Under the pieces are notes generated by a model. It saw only the letters and a program-made list of their open reading frames with translations, had not been told where the DNA came from and ran no database searches. A stretch of DNA of 64,000 nucleotides from Psychromonas aquimarina ATCC BAA-1526 (lineage in GTDB: Bacteria > Pseudomonadota > Gammaproteobacteria > Enterobacterales > Psychromonadaceae), in the NCBI RefSeq assembly GCF_000428725.1, contig NZ_AUAM01000015.1, forward strand, positions 1-64,000. The letters are read 5' to 3'. This document shows, one piece after another, positions 1 to 6,915 of this stretch. A program made the position numbers and the translations under genes. Numbering within the stretch: position 1 is the first letter of the stretch; every line of letters begins with the position of its first letter.

Positions 1-183
1 GAAAACTGTTTGAACGCTATTAGTTTTTTATAAGGATTAGTAAGTTTGCGTCATCAGTAAACAACTAACAGCGCTTTAAGAAAACTGTTTGAACGTTATT
101 GATTTGTGATGGTGATCAGTCAAATTCGCTGTCTATAAACAACAGACAGCGCTGTTTATTAACACTGTTTGAATGTTATTGAG
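1..183. repeat. Degenerate ~80-bp direct repeats (2 full units and the start of a third)
   Basis: The segment AACTGTTTGAACG-TATT recurs at 2-21, 81-100 and, with small changes, 161-180, so the period is 79-80 bp. A second conserved block (AAACAAC..ACAGCGCT) ends each full unit near 58-76 and 137-154; the second copy contains the palindrome CAGCGCTG. The rest of each unit has diverged. All three forward frames through the first unit hit stop codons, so this looks non-coding. The array may extend upstream of the window. Seen directly; function unknown. Confidence 0.6.
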
Positions 184-199
184 CCGCTGCGGCTGCCTG

Positions 200-847
200 T
201 TATTCCGGGTTCTTAATTAATTTTAGAAATAATTTTGTTGCCTCTTTAAACTGAGGCTGCATCTTTATCATCTGACTTTTTTTGCTCATTTTTCCCACGA
301 CCTTCATAGACGGGCGAAAAACCAGTTTAAAGTGCTTGTCATCCTGCTCAAGGCAAAACTCATCTTCTGAAAATACCCCCTGCTTCTCCGGAGCATAGGC
401 TTTAAAAAACTCAACTAATGTCGCCATGCTTGGGCCGGAAACCGTATGCTGCGCTAAAGTCATGCCTGCAGCATTAGAGATAATTATTTCAAAGGGGTTA
501 GAGCGGTAAGCTAATACCGAATATATTTTACGCAGCTGAATTGAAGTCGGTTTCACGGCGGTATGAATTTTCCCGTCAATGCAGAAACGCACCAGCTGCT
601 CCCTGGCCATAAACGCTATCATGTCGGTATCAATAATTGAGTGTTCCTGACCAAGAAAATCCGGCAGCAGTTTCAGAACGTCGAGGTGATTTTTACGTTT
701 AAAGCAGTTACTGCGGTCCAGGTGTAATAAGCGTCCGTCCGGCAGTATATAACCAGCCTCATTAATGTTGCTGGTTAAACCAAGTACCTCAATAAGTTTA
801 TCTGTATCGTTTTCCGGGATCTGTGAATTATTGGATTCTGTATTCAT
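200..847 (-). CDS. Uncharacterised 215-residue protein
   Basis: I do not recognise this protein. It starts at ATG 847 behind a clear GGGAGA ribosome-binding site. It has no signal peptide or membrane segment and looks cytoplasmic. Residues 32-45 carry a GYILPDGRLLHLDR segment, a G-x-(I/L)-LPDG pattern that I associate with poorly characterised small or phage-derived domains; this is a weak association. The C-terminus (about 180-215) is lysine-rich. It lies 17 bp downstream of ycbX on the same strand, with ycbX transcribed towards it from 1965, so strictly this gene precedes neither promoter that I can identify; the two reading frames are separate and collinear on the minus strand, this one being promoter-distal. 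Coding status is supported by length, a good ribosome-binding site and ordinary codon use. Confidence 0.7.
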   Translation of the reverse strand: MNTESNNSQIPENDTDKLIEVLGLTSNINEAGYILPDGRLLHLDRSNCFKRKNHLDVLKLLPDFLGQEHSIIDTDMIAFMAREQLVRFCIDGKIHTAVKPTSIQLRKIYSVLAYRSNPFEIIISNAAGMTLAQHTVSGPSMATLVEFFKAYAPEKQGVFSEDEFCLEQDDKHFKLVFRPSMKVVGKMSKKSQMIKMQPQFKEATKLFLKLIKNPE

Positions 848-864
848 GTTTCTCCCATTATTTA

Positions 865-1965
865 TTAATGTGCAACGCTGATATCTGACAGCGGAATGCA
901 GCTGCAGGCAAGAATATAACCCTGTTCAATTTCTGAATCGTTTAAACCTTCATTATTAAGGGTTATGACTTCACCTTCGAGCAGTTTCACCTTACAGCGC
1001 CCGCACTTGCCGCCGCGACAGGAATAGGGGATATCAATCCCGGCCTGTTCAGCCTGATCCAGCAGCAGCTGCTGGTTATTGCCGCTGATTGTTATATCTG
1101 CTCCCTGATAATGTATCTCTACTGATTTTTTACTGCCTGCCTGCTCTTCAAGCTGTGAGCTGTAAAAAGGAGCGCCTTGAGCAGCAGTGACCTGAATTTC
1201 ATCACCCGTGCGGATCATACCTTGATTCAGCGGGATCAGATTCAGCCCGAAATCCACATTTCCCTGGTAATAGCGGAATTTTTCCAGAGTTGCCAGCGGT
1301 TCATTGCTGCCGGCAATGCCGGTTTCAGGATCAACATTGATAAACAAGCAGCGTGAACAAGGCTTGCTGACTTCAAATTCAACTTCTCCAATTTTTATGC
1401 GCGACCATGTATCTTCAACAAATGGAAAATCCCCCTTAACAACAATGTTAGGACGAAAATGTAAAGCTGTTACCGGAGTTTCTAAGCGTGCGTTAAGCAG
1501 GTCAACGGAAGCCTGATTGATCAGCAGCAGCGGGTAGCCGTCGGCAAATGAAACCTGGGTCTGTTTGTTTTTTACTAAGCGTTTTGTCTGCTCTACAAAA
1601 TAGAATAACCGGCAGTCCTGCTTCAGATAGTCAGAAAACCATAAATCGTAATCACTACGGCAGTGTAGAGCATCTACCTGATCTGACCAGACTTGTGTCT
1701 TTTTCATCTCTTTGCCGAAATCATCCGGGTTGATAATGAGTGTCGGCATATTGGGGGCGTTTACCAGTAGGGTATTTTGTGAAAACTGCACCTGGACCTG
1801 CGTCAGCTGCGGCTGGGTACGGCCGGTAATAAATTTGCCCTGCTTATCAACCAGCATATAGCGGCGGTCAAAACTTAAACCCTTTTCTTCAACCTGAGCT
1901 GCCGGCTGGCTGATCGCTTTAACCGATTTAATCGGGTAAATGTAGATATCGCTAAGTGTCTGCAA
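865..1965 (-). CDS. ycbX: YcbX-type MOSC / 2Fe-2S ferredoxin domain protein
   Basis: A 366-residue protein matching E. coli YcbX (about 369) in length and architecture: an N-terminal MOSC beta-barrel domain, a MOSC domain with the conserved cysteine segment KPCSRCLF (about residue 200), and a C-terminal plant-type 2Fe-2S ferredoxin domain with CRGGKCGRC (C-x4-C-x2-C, about residues 316-324) and a final cysteine pair near residue 353. In E. coli YcbX is part of a molybdenum-cofactor-dependent system that reduces N-hydroxylated base analogues such as 6-hydroxylaminopurine. The start used here is TTG at 1965, with AAGG about 10 bases upstream; I see no better ATG that keeps the N-terminal motif. 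It is followed by the 200-847 gene, probably co-transcribed. Confidence 0.92.
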   Translation of the reverse strand: MQTLSDIYIYPIKSVKAISQPAAQVEEKGLSFDRRYMLVDKQGKFITGRTQPQLTQVQVQFSQNTLLVNAPNMPTLIINPDDFGKEMKKTQVWSDQVDALHCRSDYDLWFSDYLKQDCRLFYFVEQTKRLVKNKQTQVSFADGYPLLLINQASVDLLNARLETPVTALHFRPNIVVKGDFPFVEDTWSRIKIGEVEFEVSKPCSRCLFINVDPETGIAGSNEPLATLEKFRYYQGNVDFGLNLIPLNQGMIRTGDEIQVTAAQGAPFYSSQLEEQAGSKKSVEIHYQGADITISGNNQQLLLDQAEQAGIDIPYSCRGGKCGRCKVKLLEGEVITLNNEGLNDSEIEQGYILACSCIPLSDISVAH

Positions 1966-1990
1966 TTTTTATTACCTTCCTGCTGTTATT

Positions 1991-2449
1991 CTATTGCGTA
2001 CGTTCAGCTAAGTATCCCTGATAATCAGGGATACGAGTCTGATAGCTGTTCTCCAGATGTACTGAATCTATAATAAAATCAGCGGTAGAAATATTGGTGG
2101 CAACCGGGATATTCCATACGGCTGCTAAACGCAGTAATGCTTTTACATCCGGATCGTGCGGAACCGCATTCATCGGATCCCAGAAAAAAATAAGTAAATC
2201 GATTTCACCTTCCGCGATTTTTGCGCCAAGCTGCTGATCACCTCCCATTGGGCCTGAATACAGGCATTTGATAGGTAAACCTATTTTTTGAGATAATAAT
2301 GAACCCGTTGTTCCGGTTGCATAAAGATGATGTAGTTTTAAAATTTCACTGCGTTTTTCTGACCAGTCAAGCAGCTGTTGTTTCATATGGTCGTGTGCAA
2401 CCAGTGCAATACGTTTATGCTTAGGTAGTTCTCGTGTTGTATAGTTCAT
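1991..2449 (-). CDS. mgsA: Methylglyoxal synthase
   Basis: A 152-residue protein, the same length as E. coli MgsA, which converts dihydroxyacetone phosphate to methylglyoxal and phosphate as a bypass of lower glycolysis under phosphate limitation. The N-terminal segment [10 protein letters not shown] and the active-site block [11 protein letters not shown] with its catalytic aspartate (about residue 71), followed by [11 protein letters not shown], are all present. It starts at ATG 2449 after AGGGAT. It lies 25 bp upstream of ycbX on the same strand, so mgsA-ycbX and the next gene may form one transcript. Cytosolic homohexamer in known relatives. Confidence 0.96.
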   Translation of the reverse strand: MNYTTRELPKHKRIALVAHDHMKQQLLDWSEKRSEILKLHHLYATGTTGSLLSQKIGLPIKCLYSGPMGGDQQLGAKIAEGEIDLLIFFWDPMNAVPHDPDVKALLRLAAVWNIPVATNISTADFIIDSVHLENSYQTRIPDYQGYLAERTQ

Positions 2450-2805
2450 TTGTATCCCTTTAATAATCTCATAGCCTGTTCAGAGGGCCATACGACACAA
2501 CAATATGCATTATTGCAGTGATAAGTAATGTGACCAAGCACAGGCTTTCTGCTTGAGCTTTATCGCAAGCAGTACTGTTGTCATAAAACCGCTATAAATC
2601 AGTACACGCTAAGTTATAAACTGGTCATTATTTCAGCTGTATGTCTAAAATCTGCTTATGAATCGCTCGTCAGAGTCCGGCATTTTCATCTGCTTCACTT
2701 ATAGTACTTGTAAAGTAAAAAGTATCGGTTAAGCTTTATTGTCAGTAGTCTTTTATCTTGTTGTATTTGAGTGAGAATCTCAAATATATTTTGTCTGGAG
2801 TTTTT
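2450..2805. other. 356-bp divergent intergenic region with two inverted repeats
   Basis: This region separates mgsA (leftward) from the 2806 gene (rightward), so it should hold both promoters. CTGCTTG at 2549-2555 pairs with CAAGCAG at 2566-2572. ATTTGAG (2765-2771) and CTCAAAT (2779-2785) flank a centre that includes the 11-base palindrome TGAGAATCTCA (2772-2782), just upstream of the ribosome-binding site of the 2806 gene; it looks like an operator or a leader hairpin. No convincing ORF or RNA gene seen. Confidence 0.4.
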
Positions 2806-3300
2806 ATGAAAAACAGTGACCAGTTATCTCTTTATTTTGCAGATCAATTACCAACATTATTGATTGCTCACCCTACTTTTAAGTTTATCGGCTTAAAAAT
2901 CAATCGAGAAGAAAATCAAACGGCCCTGCATTCAATTTATATTGAAAAAGAAGATGTTTCGGATGAGCTGCCTTTTCGCGCTTTGATTACTATTGCAGAG
3001 TGGAACAACAAAAGTGAAGAAGAAGAGTTCTTTTTAGAGGCATTAACAGCTGAGCGCTTAATTGAAAAATTACAGCGTTTTGAAAATATCGGTTCCTTTG
3101 TGTTTTTCAAGATCCCCCGCTCAGTGACTATGGACACTGTAAATATGTATCCGCAGCCTATGTTCTGTAAATTATTTCCGGAACTGGGAGAGTTTGATCG
3201 TGATTCTTCTGTGCAGGAGTTACAGCAGCTTGAAGAAAAGTCAGTTAAACTGCTTGAAGGTCTGGAACTGCGTTTAAAAGGGGAGCAGCAGTCAGAGTAA
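2806..3300 (+). CDS. Uncharacterised 164-residue cytoplasmic protein
   Basis: The frame opens at 2758, but the better start is ATG 2806 (MKNSDQLSLYF), preceded by CTGGAG six bases upstream; the longer form would put an inverted repeat inside the coding sequence. The protein is acidic, with no signal peptide or membrane segment. Its C-terminal third (about 130-164) is rich in Glu, Leu, Gln and Lys and probably helical. A central segment (FFKIPRSVTMDTVNMYPQP) is the most distinctive part. I do not recognise the family. It stands alone between the mgsA intergenic region and a strong bidirectional terminator. Confidence 0.7.
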   Translation: MKNSDQLSLYFADQLPTLLIAHPTFKFIGLKINREENQTALHSIYIEKEDVSDELPFRALITIAEWNNKSEEEEFFLEALTAERLIEKLQRFENIGSFVFFKIPRSVTMDTVNMYPQPMFCKLFPELGEFDRDSSVQELQQLEEKSVKLLEGLELRLKGEQQSE

Positions 3301-3344
3301 GTATCTGAGTATCTGTTTATTCTGCTGTACATAGCAGACTTAAT

Positions 3345-3382
3345 AAAAAGGGCGTATTAATATTCATTAATACGCCCTTTTT
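3345..3382. terminator. Bidirectional rho-independent terminator
   Basis: A perfect 17-bp stem (3345-3361 with 3366-3382) with a four-base loop ATTC; the GC-rich part is GGGCGTATTAAT. It has A-runs on the left and T-runs on the right, so it works on both strands. It sits between the convergent genes ending at 3300 and 3402. Confidence 0.9.
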
Positions 3383-3401
3383 TGTTTACGGCAGATAAGC
3401 A

Positions 3402-3761
3402 TTAAGCGGAATAATGTTTATCACCGAACATCAGTTTGTACATTAGCCAGATGCTTAAAAGCAGAGTTAATGTAATTGAAATAATGTTGGAACCAAGTTC
3501 GGGGTGTAATGCACCGACAACAGCTGCATAGGAGAAAATTCCGATAAAGAAAGCCGCCCAGGCTGGACGGATACTTAGTTCATTATGCGTTTCTTTTATA
3601 TAAATACTATAAAAATGGTTTACAGCAAAATACAGGGTAAGAAACGGAAAAATTGAAAACGGCACAATAGAGATCGTTAATATCGAAAAACAGGCGTTAA
3701 CTGAAAGTCCGATCAAAAACGTGTAAGCAAGCCATTTTAAAGAAATGCGGTTTTGATTCAT
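3402..3761 (-). CDS. yijD: YijD-family inner-membrane protein (DUF1422)
   Basis: A 119-residue protein, the same length as E. coli YijD, with strong local resemblance: GLSVNACFSILTISIVPFS against the E. coli GLS-N..F..L..SIVPFS segment (about residues 18-36), and HPELGSNIIS in the second half. About four hydrophobic segments (near 12-32, 36-54, 68-84, 90-110) suggest a small polytopic inner-membrane protein. Its function is unknown. In E. coli the order is sthA-fabR-yijD; here yijD is divergent from sthA across 243 bp and fabR is absent, which still supports the assignment. Confidence 0.85.
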   Translation of the reverse strand: MNQNRISLKWLAYTFLIGLSVNACFSILTISIVPFSIFPFLTLYFAVNHFYSIYIKETHNELSIRPAWAAFFIGIFSYAAVVGALHPELGSNIISITLTLLLSIWLMYKLMFGDKHYSA

Positions 3762-4004
3762 GAAATGCTTCCTTAAAAAATGTTAAAAAATAAATTTTGT
3801 TAACCTTAAAAATAACATGATAATTGATATTTTTCCCATTTTTTTTATAACTTTAGCGGCAGCTTAAAGTACTGCTGTGATATTAGTCCTGCCTAGCGCA
3901 CGCTTTGTTAGCGGAGTGTGTGACAAATGATAATGCATTGTTAATATTCTTTTTTGTTTTATATTTCGATAGTTGAGTGTGTGTTTCTTCATCAGAGGTT
4001 GGTC

Positions 4005-5435
4005 ATGTCCGAGCAGAAAAATAATAAGGTTAAGCCAGAATGTTATGATTACGATGCGGTTGTTATCGGCTCCGGCCCGGGGGGAGAGGGGGCTGCAATG
4101 AAGCTGGCCAAAGGCGGCTTACGTGTTGCTGTGATCGAAAAATATCATGATATCGGCGGAGGCTGTACACACTGGGGGACAATCCCTTCAAAAGCGCTGC
4201 GCCATAGTGTCAGTCAGCTTATCGAGCTGCAGCACAATGCCCTGTTTATTAATAATTACCCGCAAAAACAATCATTCACTTTTGCAGATGTTCTGCGTCA
4301 TACGGAGCAGGTTATCAGCAGGCAGGTAAGTATGCGCAGCGGTTTTTATAACCGTAATAACTGCTCATTACATTTTGGTGAAGCTTCTTTTATTGATAAT
4401 CACACTATCGCTGTTAGAAATAAAGACGGCAGCAGTGAGAAGATCACTGCAGAAAATGTGATTATTGCTACCGGATCCCGGCCTTATCATCCTGAAGATA
4501 TTGATTTTTCAGCTGCGAATATATACGACAGTGACACTATTCTGTCATTGGACTATCAGCCGAAGCATATTGTGATTTATGGCGCCGGCGTTATCGGCTC
4601 TGAGTACGCTTCTATTTTTAGAGGTCTGGGGGTTAAAACCGACTTAATTAACACGCAGAACCGCCTGTTGTCTTTCTTGGATGATGAAATGTCCGATGCG
4701 ATATCTTATCATTTTAGAAATTCAGGCATTATTCTTCGCCATGACGAGGCTTATAAAAAAATTGAAGCGGTCAAAAACGGGGTGGTAATTCATTTCAAGT
4801 CGGGTAAAAAAATGAAAGCCGACTGCCTGTTATTTGCAAACGGGCGAACCGGTAATACCGATAAATTAAATCTGCAGTCTGTAGGTTTAAAACCTGACGG
4901 ACGAGGCCAGCTGGCGGTAAATTCTCATTATCAGAGCGAAGTAAAGAATATTTATGCCGTTGGTGATGTAATTGGTTATCCCAGCCTTGCAAGTGCCGCT
5001 TATGATCAGGGACGAATTGCAGCGCATGTCATTCTGACCCGTGAAGGTAAGAAAAAATTAATTAAAGATATTCCAACGGGGATTTTTACTATTCCGGAAA
5101 TTAGTTCCGTGGGAAAAACTGAGCAGATGCTGACGCAGCAGCAGGTACCCTATGAAGTCGGACGTGCGCAGTTTAAAGATCTGGCGCGTTCACAGATTTT
5201 AGGCTCTGAAGTCGGCAGTCTGAAGATTTTATTCCATCGAGAAACAAAAGAGATATTAGGCATTCACTGTTTCGGTGAGCGTGCCGCTGAAATTATCCAT
5301 ATCGGTCAGGCGATTATGGAGCAGAAAGGGGAAGCTAATAGTATCGAGTATTTTGTAAATACCACTTTTAACTACCCCACAATGGCAGAGGCTTATCGTG
5401 TGGCCGCTTTAAATGGTTTAAACCGGTTGTTTTAA
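4005..5435 (+). CDS. sthA: Soluble pyridine nucleotide transhydrogenase
   Basis: FAD-dependent enzyme transferring hydride between NADPH and NAD+, used to reoxidise excess NADPH. The frame opens at 3954, but the likely start is ATG 4005 ([10 protein letters not shown]), preceded by AGAGG, giving 476 residues against 466 in E. coli. The N-terminal FAD site is [12 protein letters not shown] (about 14-25). The redox-motif position reads [15 protein letters not shown] (about 49-63): the second cysteine of the disulfide family is replaced by threonine, the typical SthA signature that separates it from lipoamide dehydrogenase and glutathione reductase. The NAD(P) site [19 protein letters not shown] lies near 190-208, and the dimer-interface [15 protein letters not shown] segment is at the C-terminus. 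Confidence 0.95.
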   Translation: MSEQKNNKVKPECYDYDAVVIGSGPGGEGAAMKLAKGGLRVAVIEKYHDIGGGCTHWGTIPSKALRHSVSQLIELQHNALFINNYPQKQSFTFADVLRHTEQVISRQVSMRSGFYNRNNCSLHFGEASFIDNHTIAVRNKDGSSEKITAENVIIATGSRPYHPEDIDFSAANIYDSDTILSLDYQPKHIVIYGAGVIGSEYASIFRGLGVKTDLINTQNRLLSFLDDEMSDAISYHFRNSGIILRHDEAYKKIEAVKNGVVIHFKSGKKMKADCLLFANGRTGNTDKLNLQSVGLKPDGRGQLAVNSHYQSEVKNIYAVGDVIGYPSLASAAYDQGRIAAHVILTREGKKKLIKDIPTGIFTIPEISSVGKTEQMLTQQQVPYEVGRAQFKDLARSQILGSEVGSLKILFHRETKEILGIHCFGERAAEIIHIGQAIMEQKGEANSIEYFVNTTFNYPTMAEAYRVAALNGLNRLF

Positions 5436-5440
5436 ATTTA

Positions 5441-5461
5441 GGGGGTAAGTTGTTTATCCCC
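5441..5461. terminator. Weak hairpin between sthA and nudE
   Basis: GGGGGTAA (5441-5448) can pair with TTTATCCCC (5453-5461), including a G-T pair, in the 30-bp gap between the convergent sthA and nudE genes. It has no clear T-run, so termination is only plausible. Confidence 0.35.
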
Positions 5462-5465
5462 GCTG

Positions 5466-6035
5466 TTAAAACTGCTTATTTTCATCTTCGAGTGCTTTCA
5501 GTGTTAATAGTAATGCACTAATGCTTCGCGCTTCCTGGAAGTCTTCTCTGGTTAATAATTCATCAACTTTATTCAAAGGCCATTTTATCACTTCAAGAGG
5601 CTCCGGCTCATCACCTTCTAATTTTTCCGGATAAAGATCAAATGCCATAAACAGGGTCATCTCACTACTGAAATAGCTGGGAGCAAGACTTACTTTTTTT
5701 AACTTTGTTAAACGCCGTGCACCAAATCCCACTTCTTCTTTTAATTCGCGATCGGCCGCTGTTTCGGGCGTTTCGCCGGGATCTATCAGACCCTTGGGGA
5801 AACCTAGCTCATAGCTGTGCGTGCCGGCAGCATACTCGCGAATAAGCAGAAGGGTATCTTTATCGTAAAAGGGGACAATTAATACCGCCCCTGGATGATT
5901 GCCCTGCATCCGCTCAAATTCGCGCTGCTGGCCGTTGCTGAATTTCAGCTGGACCGCTTCAATATTAAAAAAACGGCTGCTGGCAATCAGGCTGCGTTTT
6001 AAAATTTGCGGTAACGTTAGTGATGACTGGCTCAT
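5466..6035 (-). CDS. nudE: ADP-sugar / ADP compounds hydrolase (Nudix)
   Basis: A 189-residue Nudix hydrolase closely resembling E. coli NudE (186), which splits ADP-ribose, NADH, Ap3A and Ap2A to a monophosphate plus AMP. The Nudix box runs from about residue 79: GLIDPGETPETAADRELKEE followed by VGFG, with all conserved Gly, Glu and Arg positions. Family-specific stretches flank it (LIREYAAGTHSYELGFPKG before; LAPSYFSSEMTLF and EGDEPEPLEVIKWPL after). It starts at ATG 6035. It is divergent from yrfG, as in the E. coli mrcA-nudE-yrfG neighbourhood. Confidence 0.95.
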   Translation of the reverse strand: MSQSSLTLPQILKRSLIASSRFFNIEAVQLKFSNGQQREFERMQGNHPGAVLIVPFYDKDTLLLIREYAAGTHSYELGFPKGLIDPGETPETAADRELKEEVGFGARRLTKLKKVSLAPSYFSSEMTLFMAFDLYPEKLEGDEPEPLEVIKWPLNKVDELLTREDFQEARSISALLLTLKALEDENKQF

Positions 6036-6192
6036 GAATTTTTCTCCACACTGGAATAACCATTCTGTGTTTATTGTGCCTTATTCTGACTTCCGAGTCG
6101 GGCTCTGAATCTGTATTTTCAGGTAGTTTAGATATATATCATGTTATCTTACAAGCAACTGTTAATTAATTATAATTTATCGAGGTTTTTTT

Positions 6193-6840
6193 ATGCATCT
6201 GCTCAGCGAAGTTGATACCGTGCTGCTGGATATGGACGGCACCCTGCTGGATTTACATTACGACAATCACTTCTGGATGGAGTTTGTTCCTAGTCAGTAT
6301 GCGCAGAAATTACAGATCCCTTTAGCTGAAGCTCAGCATCATGTATTTGCTCAGTATGCAAAGGTATCAGGCCGTTTAGACTGGTACTGCTATGATCACT
6401 GGAGTAAAACCTTCGGCTTAGATATTCATCAGCTGCAGCACAAAACTAAGCATAAAATTCAGGTCCGCAGCGATACATTATGGTTTTTAGAGCGCCTGTC
6501 TCAGCTTAATAAACGGGTGGTTATGCTAACTAATGCGCACCGCAGCGGCATTGCTGTAAAAATGCAGGAAACGGGTATCAGCCATTATTTTGAAAAAATC
6601 ATTTCCAGCCATGACTATCAGGCTGCCAAAGAAAACCCGCATTTCTGGCAGTCGGTTGAATCCGATCTTAAGCTGGATTTATCCCGCTGCTTATTTATTG
6701 ATGATAGTGAAAAAATATTAAAAGCTGCAGAGCTGGCTGGTGTTGCGTATCTTCGCGGTATTGCTGCACCTGACAGCACCCAGACGGCCCAGAATATGCG
6801 TGACTTTAAGGTTATTAAATTATTTTCCGAACTGTTCTAG
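6193..6840 (+). CDS. yrfG: GMP/IMP nucleotidase, HAD family
   Basis: A 215-residue HAD-superfamily phosphatase. Motif I is LLDMDGTLLDL (about 11-21, with both nucleophile aspartates), motif II is VVMLTNAH (about 108-115), the conserved lysine lies in the AAKENPHFW segment (about 150), and motif IV is LFIDDSEKIL. The length and the neighbourhood (nudE divergent, mrcA next) match E. coli YrfG, a purine nucleotide phosphatase acting on GMP and IMP. gph is missing from its usual position elsewhere in the window, but this protein resembles YrfG, not Gph. Start at ATG 6193 after CGAGG. Confidence 0.92.
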   Translation: MHLLSEVDTVLLDMDGTLLDLHYDNHFWMEFVPSQYAQKLQIPLAEAQHHVFAQYAKVSGRLDWYCYDHWSKTFGLDIHQLQHKTKHKIQVRSDTLWFLERLSQLNKRVVMLTNAHRSGIAVKMQETGISHYFEKIISSHDYQAAKENPHFWQSVESDLKLDLSRCLFIDDSEKILKAAELAGVAYLRGIAAPDSTQTAQNMRDFKVIKLFSELF

Positions 6841-6855
6841 GAGATTAGATATGAA

Positions 6856-6895
6856 TCTGAACTGCGCTGTAAAAACAGCTGCAGTTCAGATTTTT
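6856..6895. terminator. Terminator between yrfG and mrcA
   Basis: TCTGAACTGCGCTGT (6856-6870) pairs with ACAGCTGCAGTTCAGA (6875-6890) with one bulged T and an AAAA loop, followed by TTTTT at 6891-6895. It serves yrfG on the plus strand; the convergent mrcA gene ends at 6916. Confidence 0.8.
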
Positions 6896-6915
6896 GAGAT
6901 GCTCTGCGGCTTGAG

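Noticed and set aside
1-183. CRISPR array or integron attC cluster
   Set aside because: Units of ~80 bp with diverged interiors, no constant-length unique spacers, no cas genes or integrase nearby, and no attC core pair.
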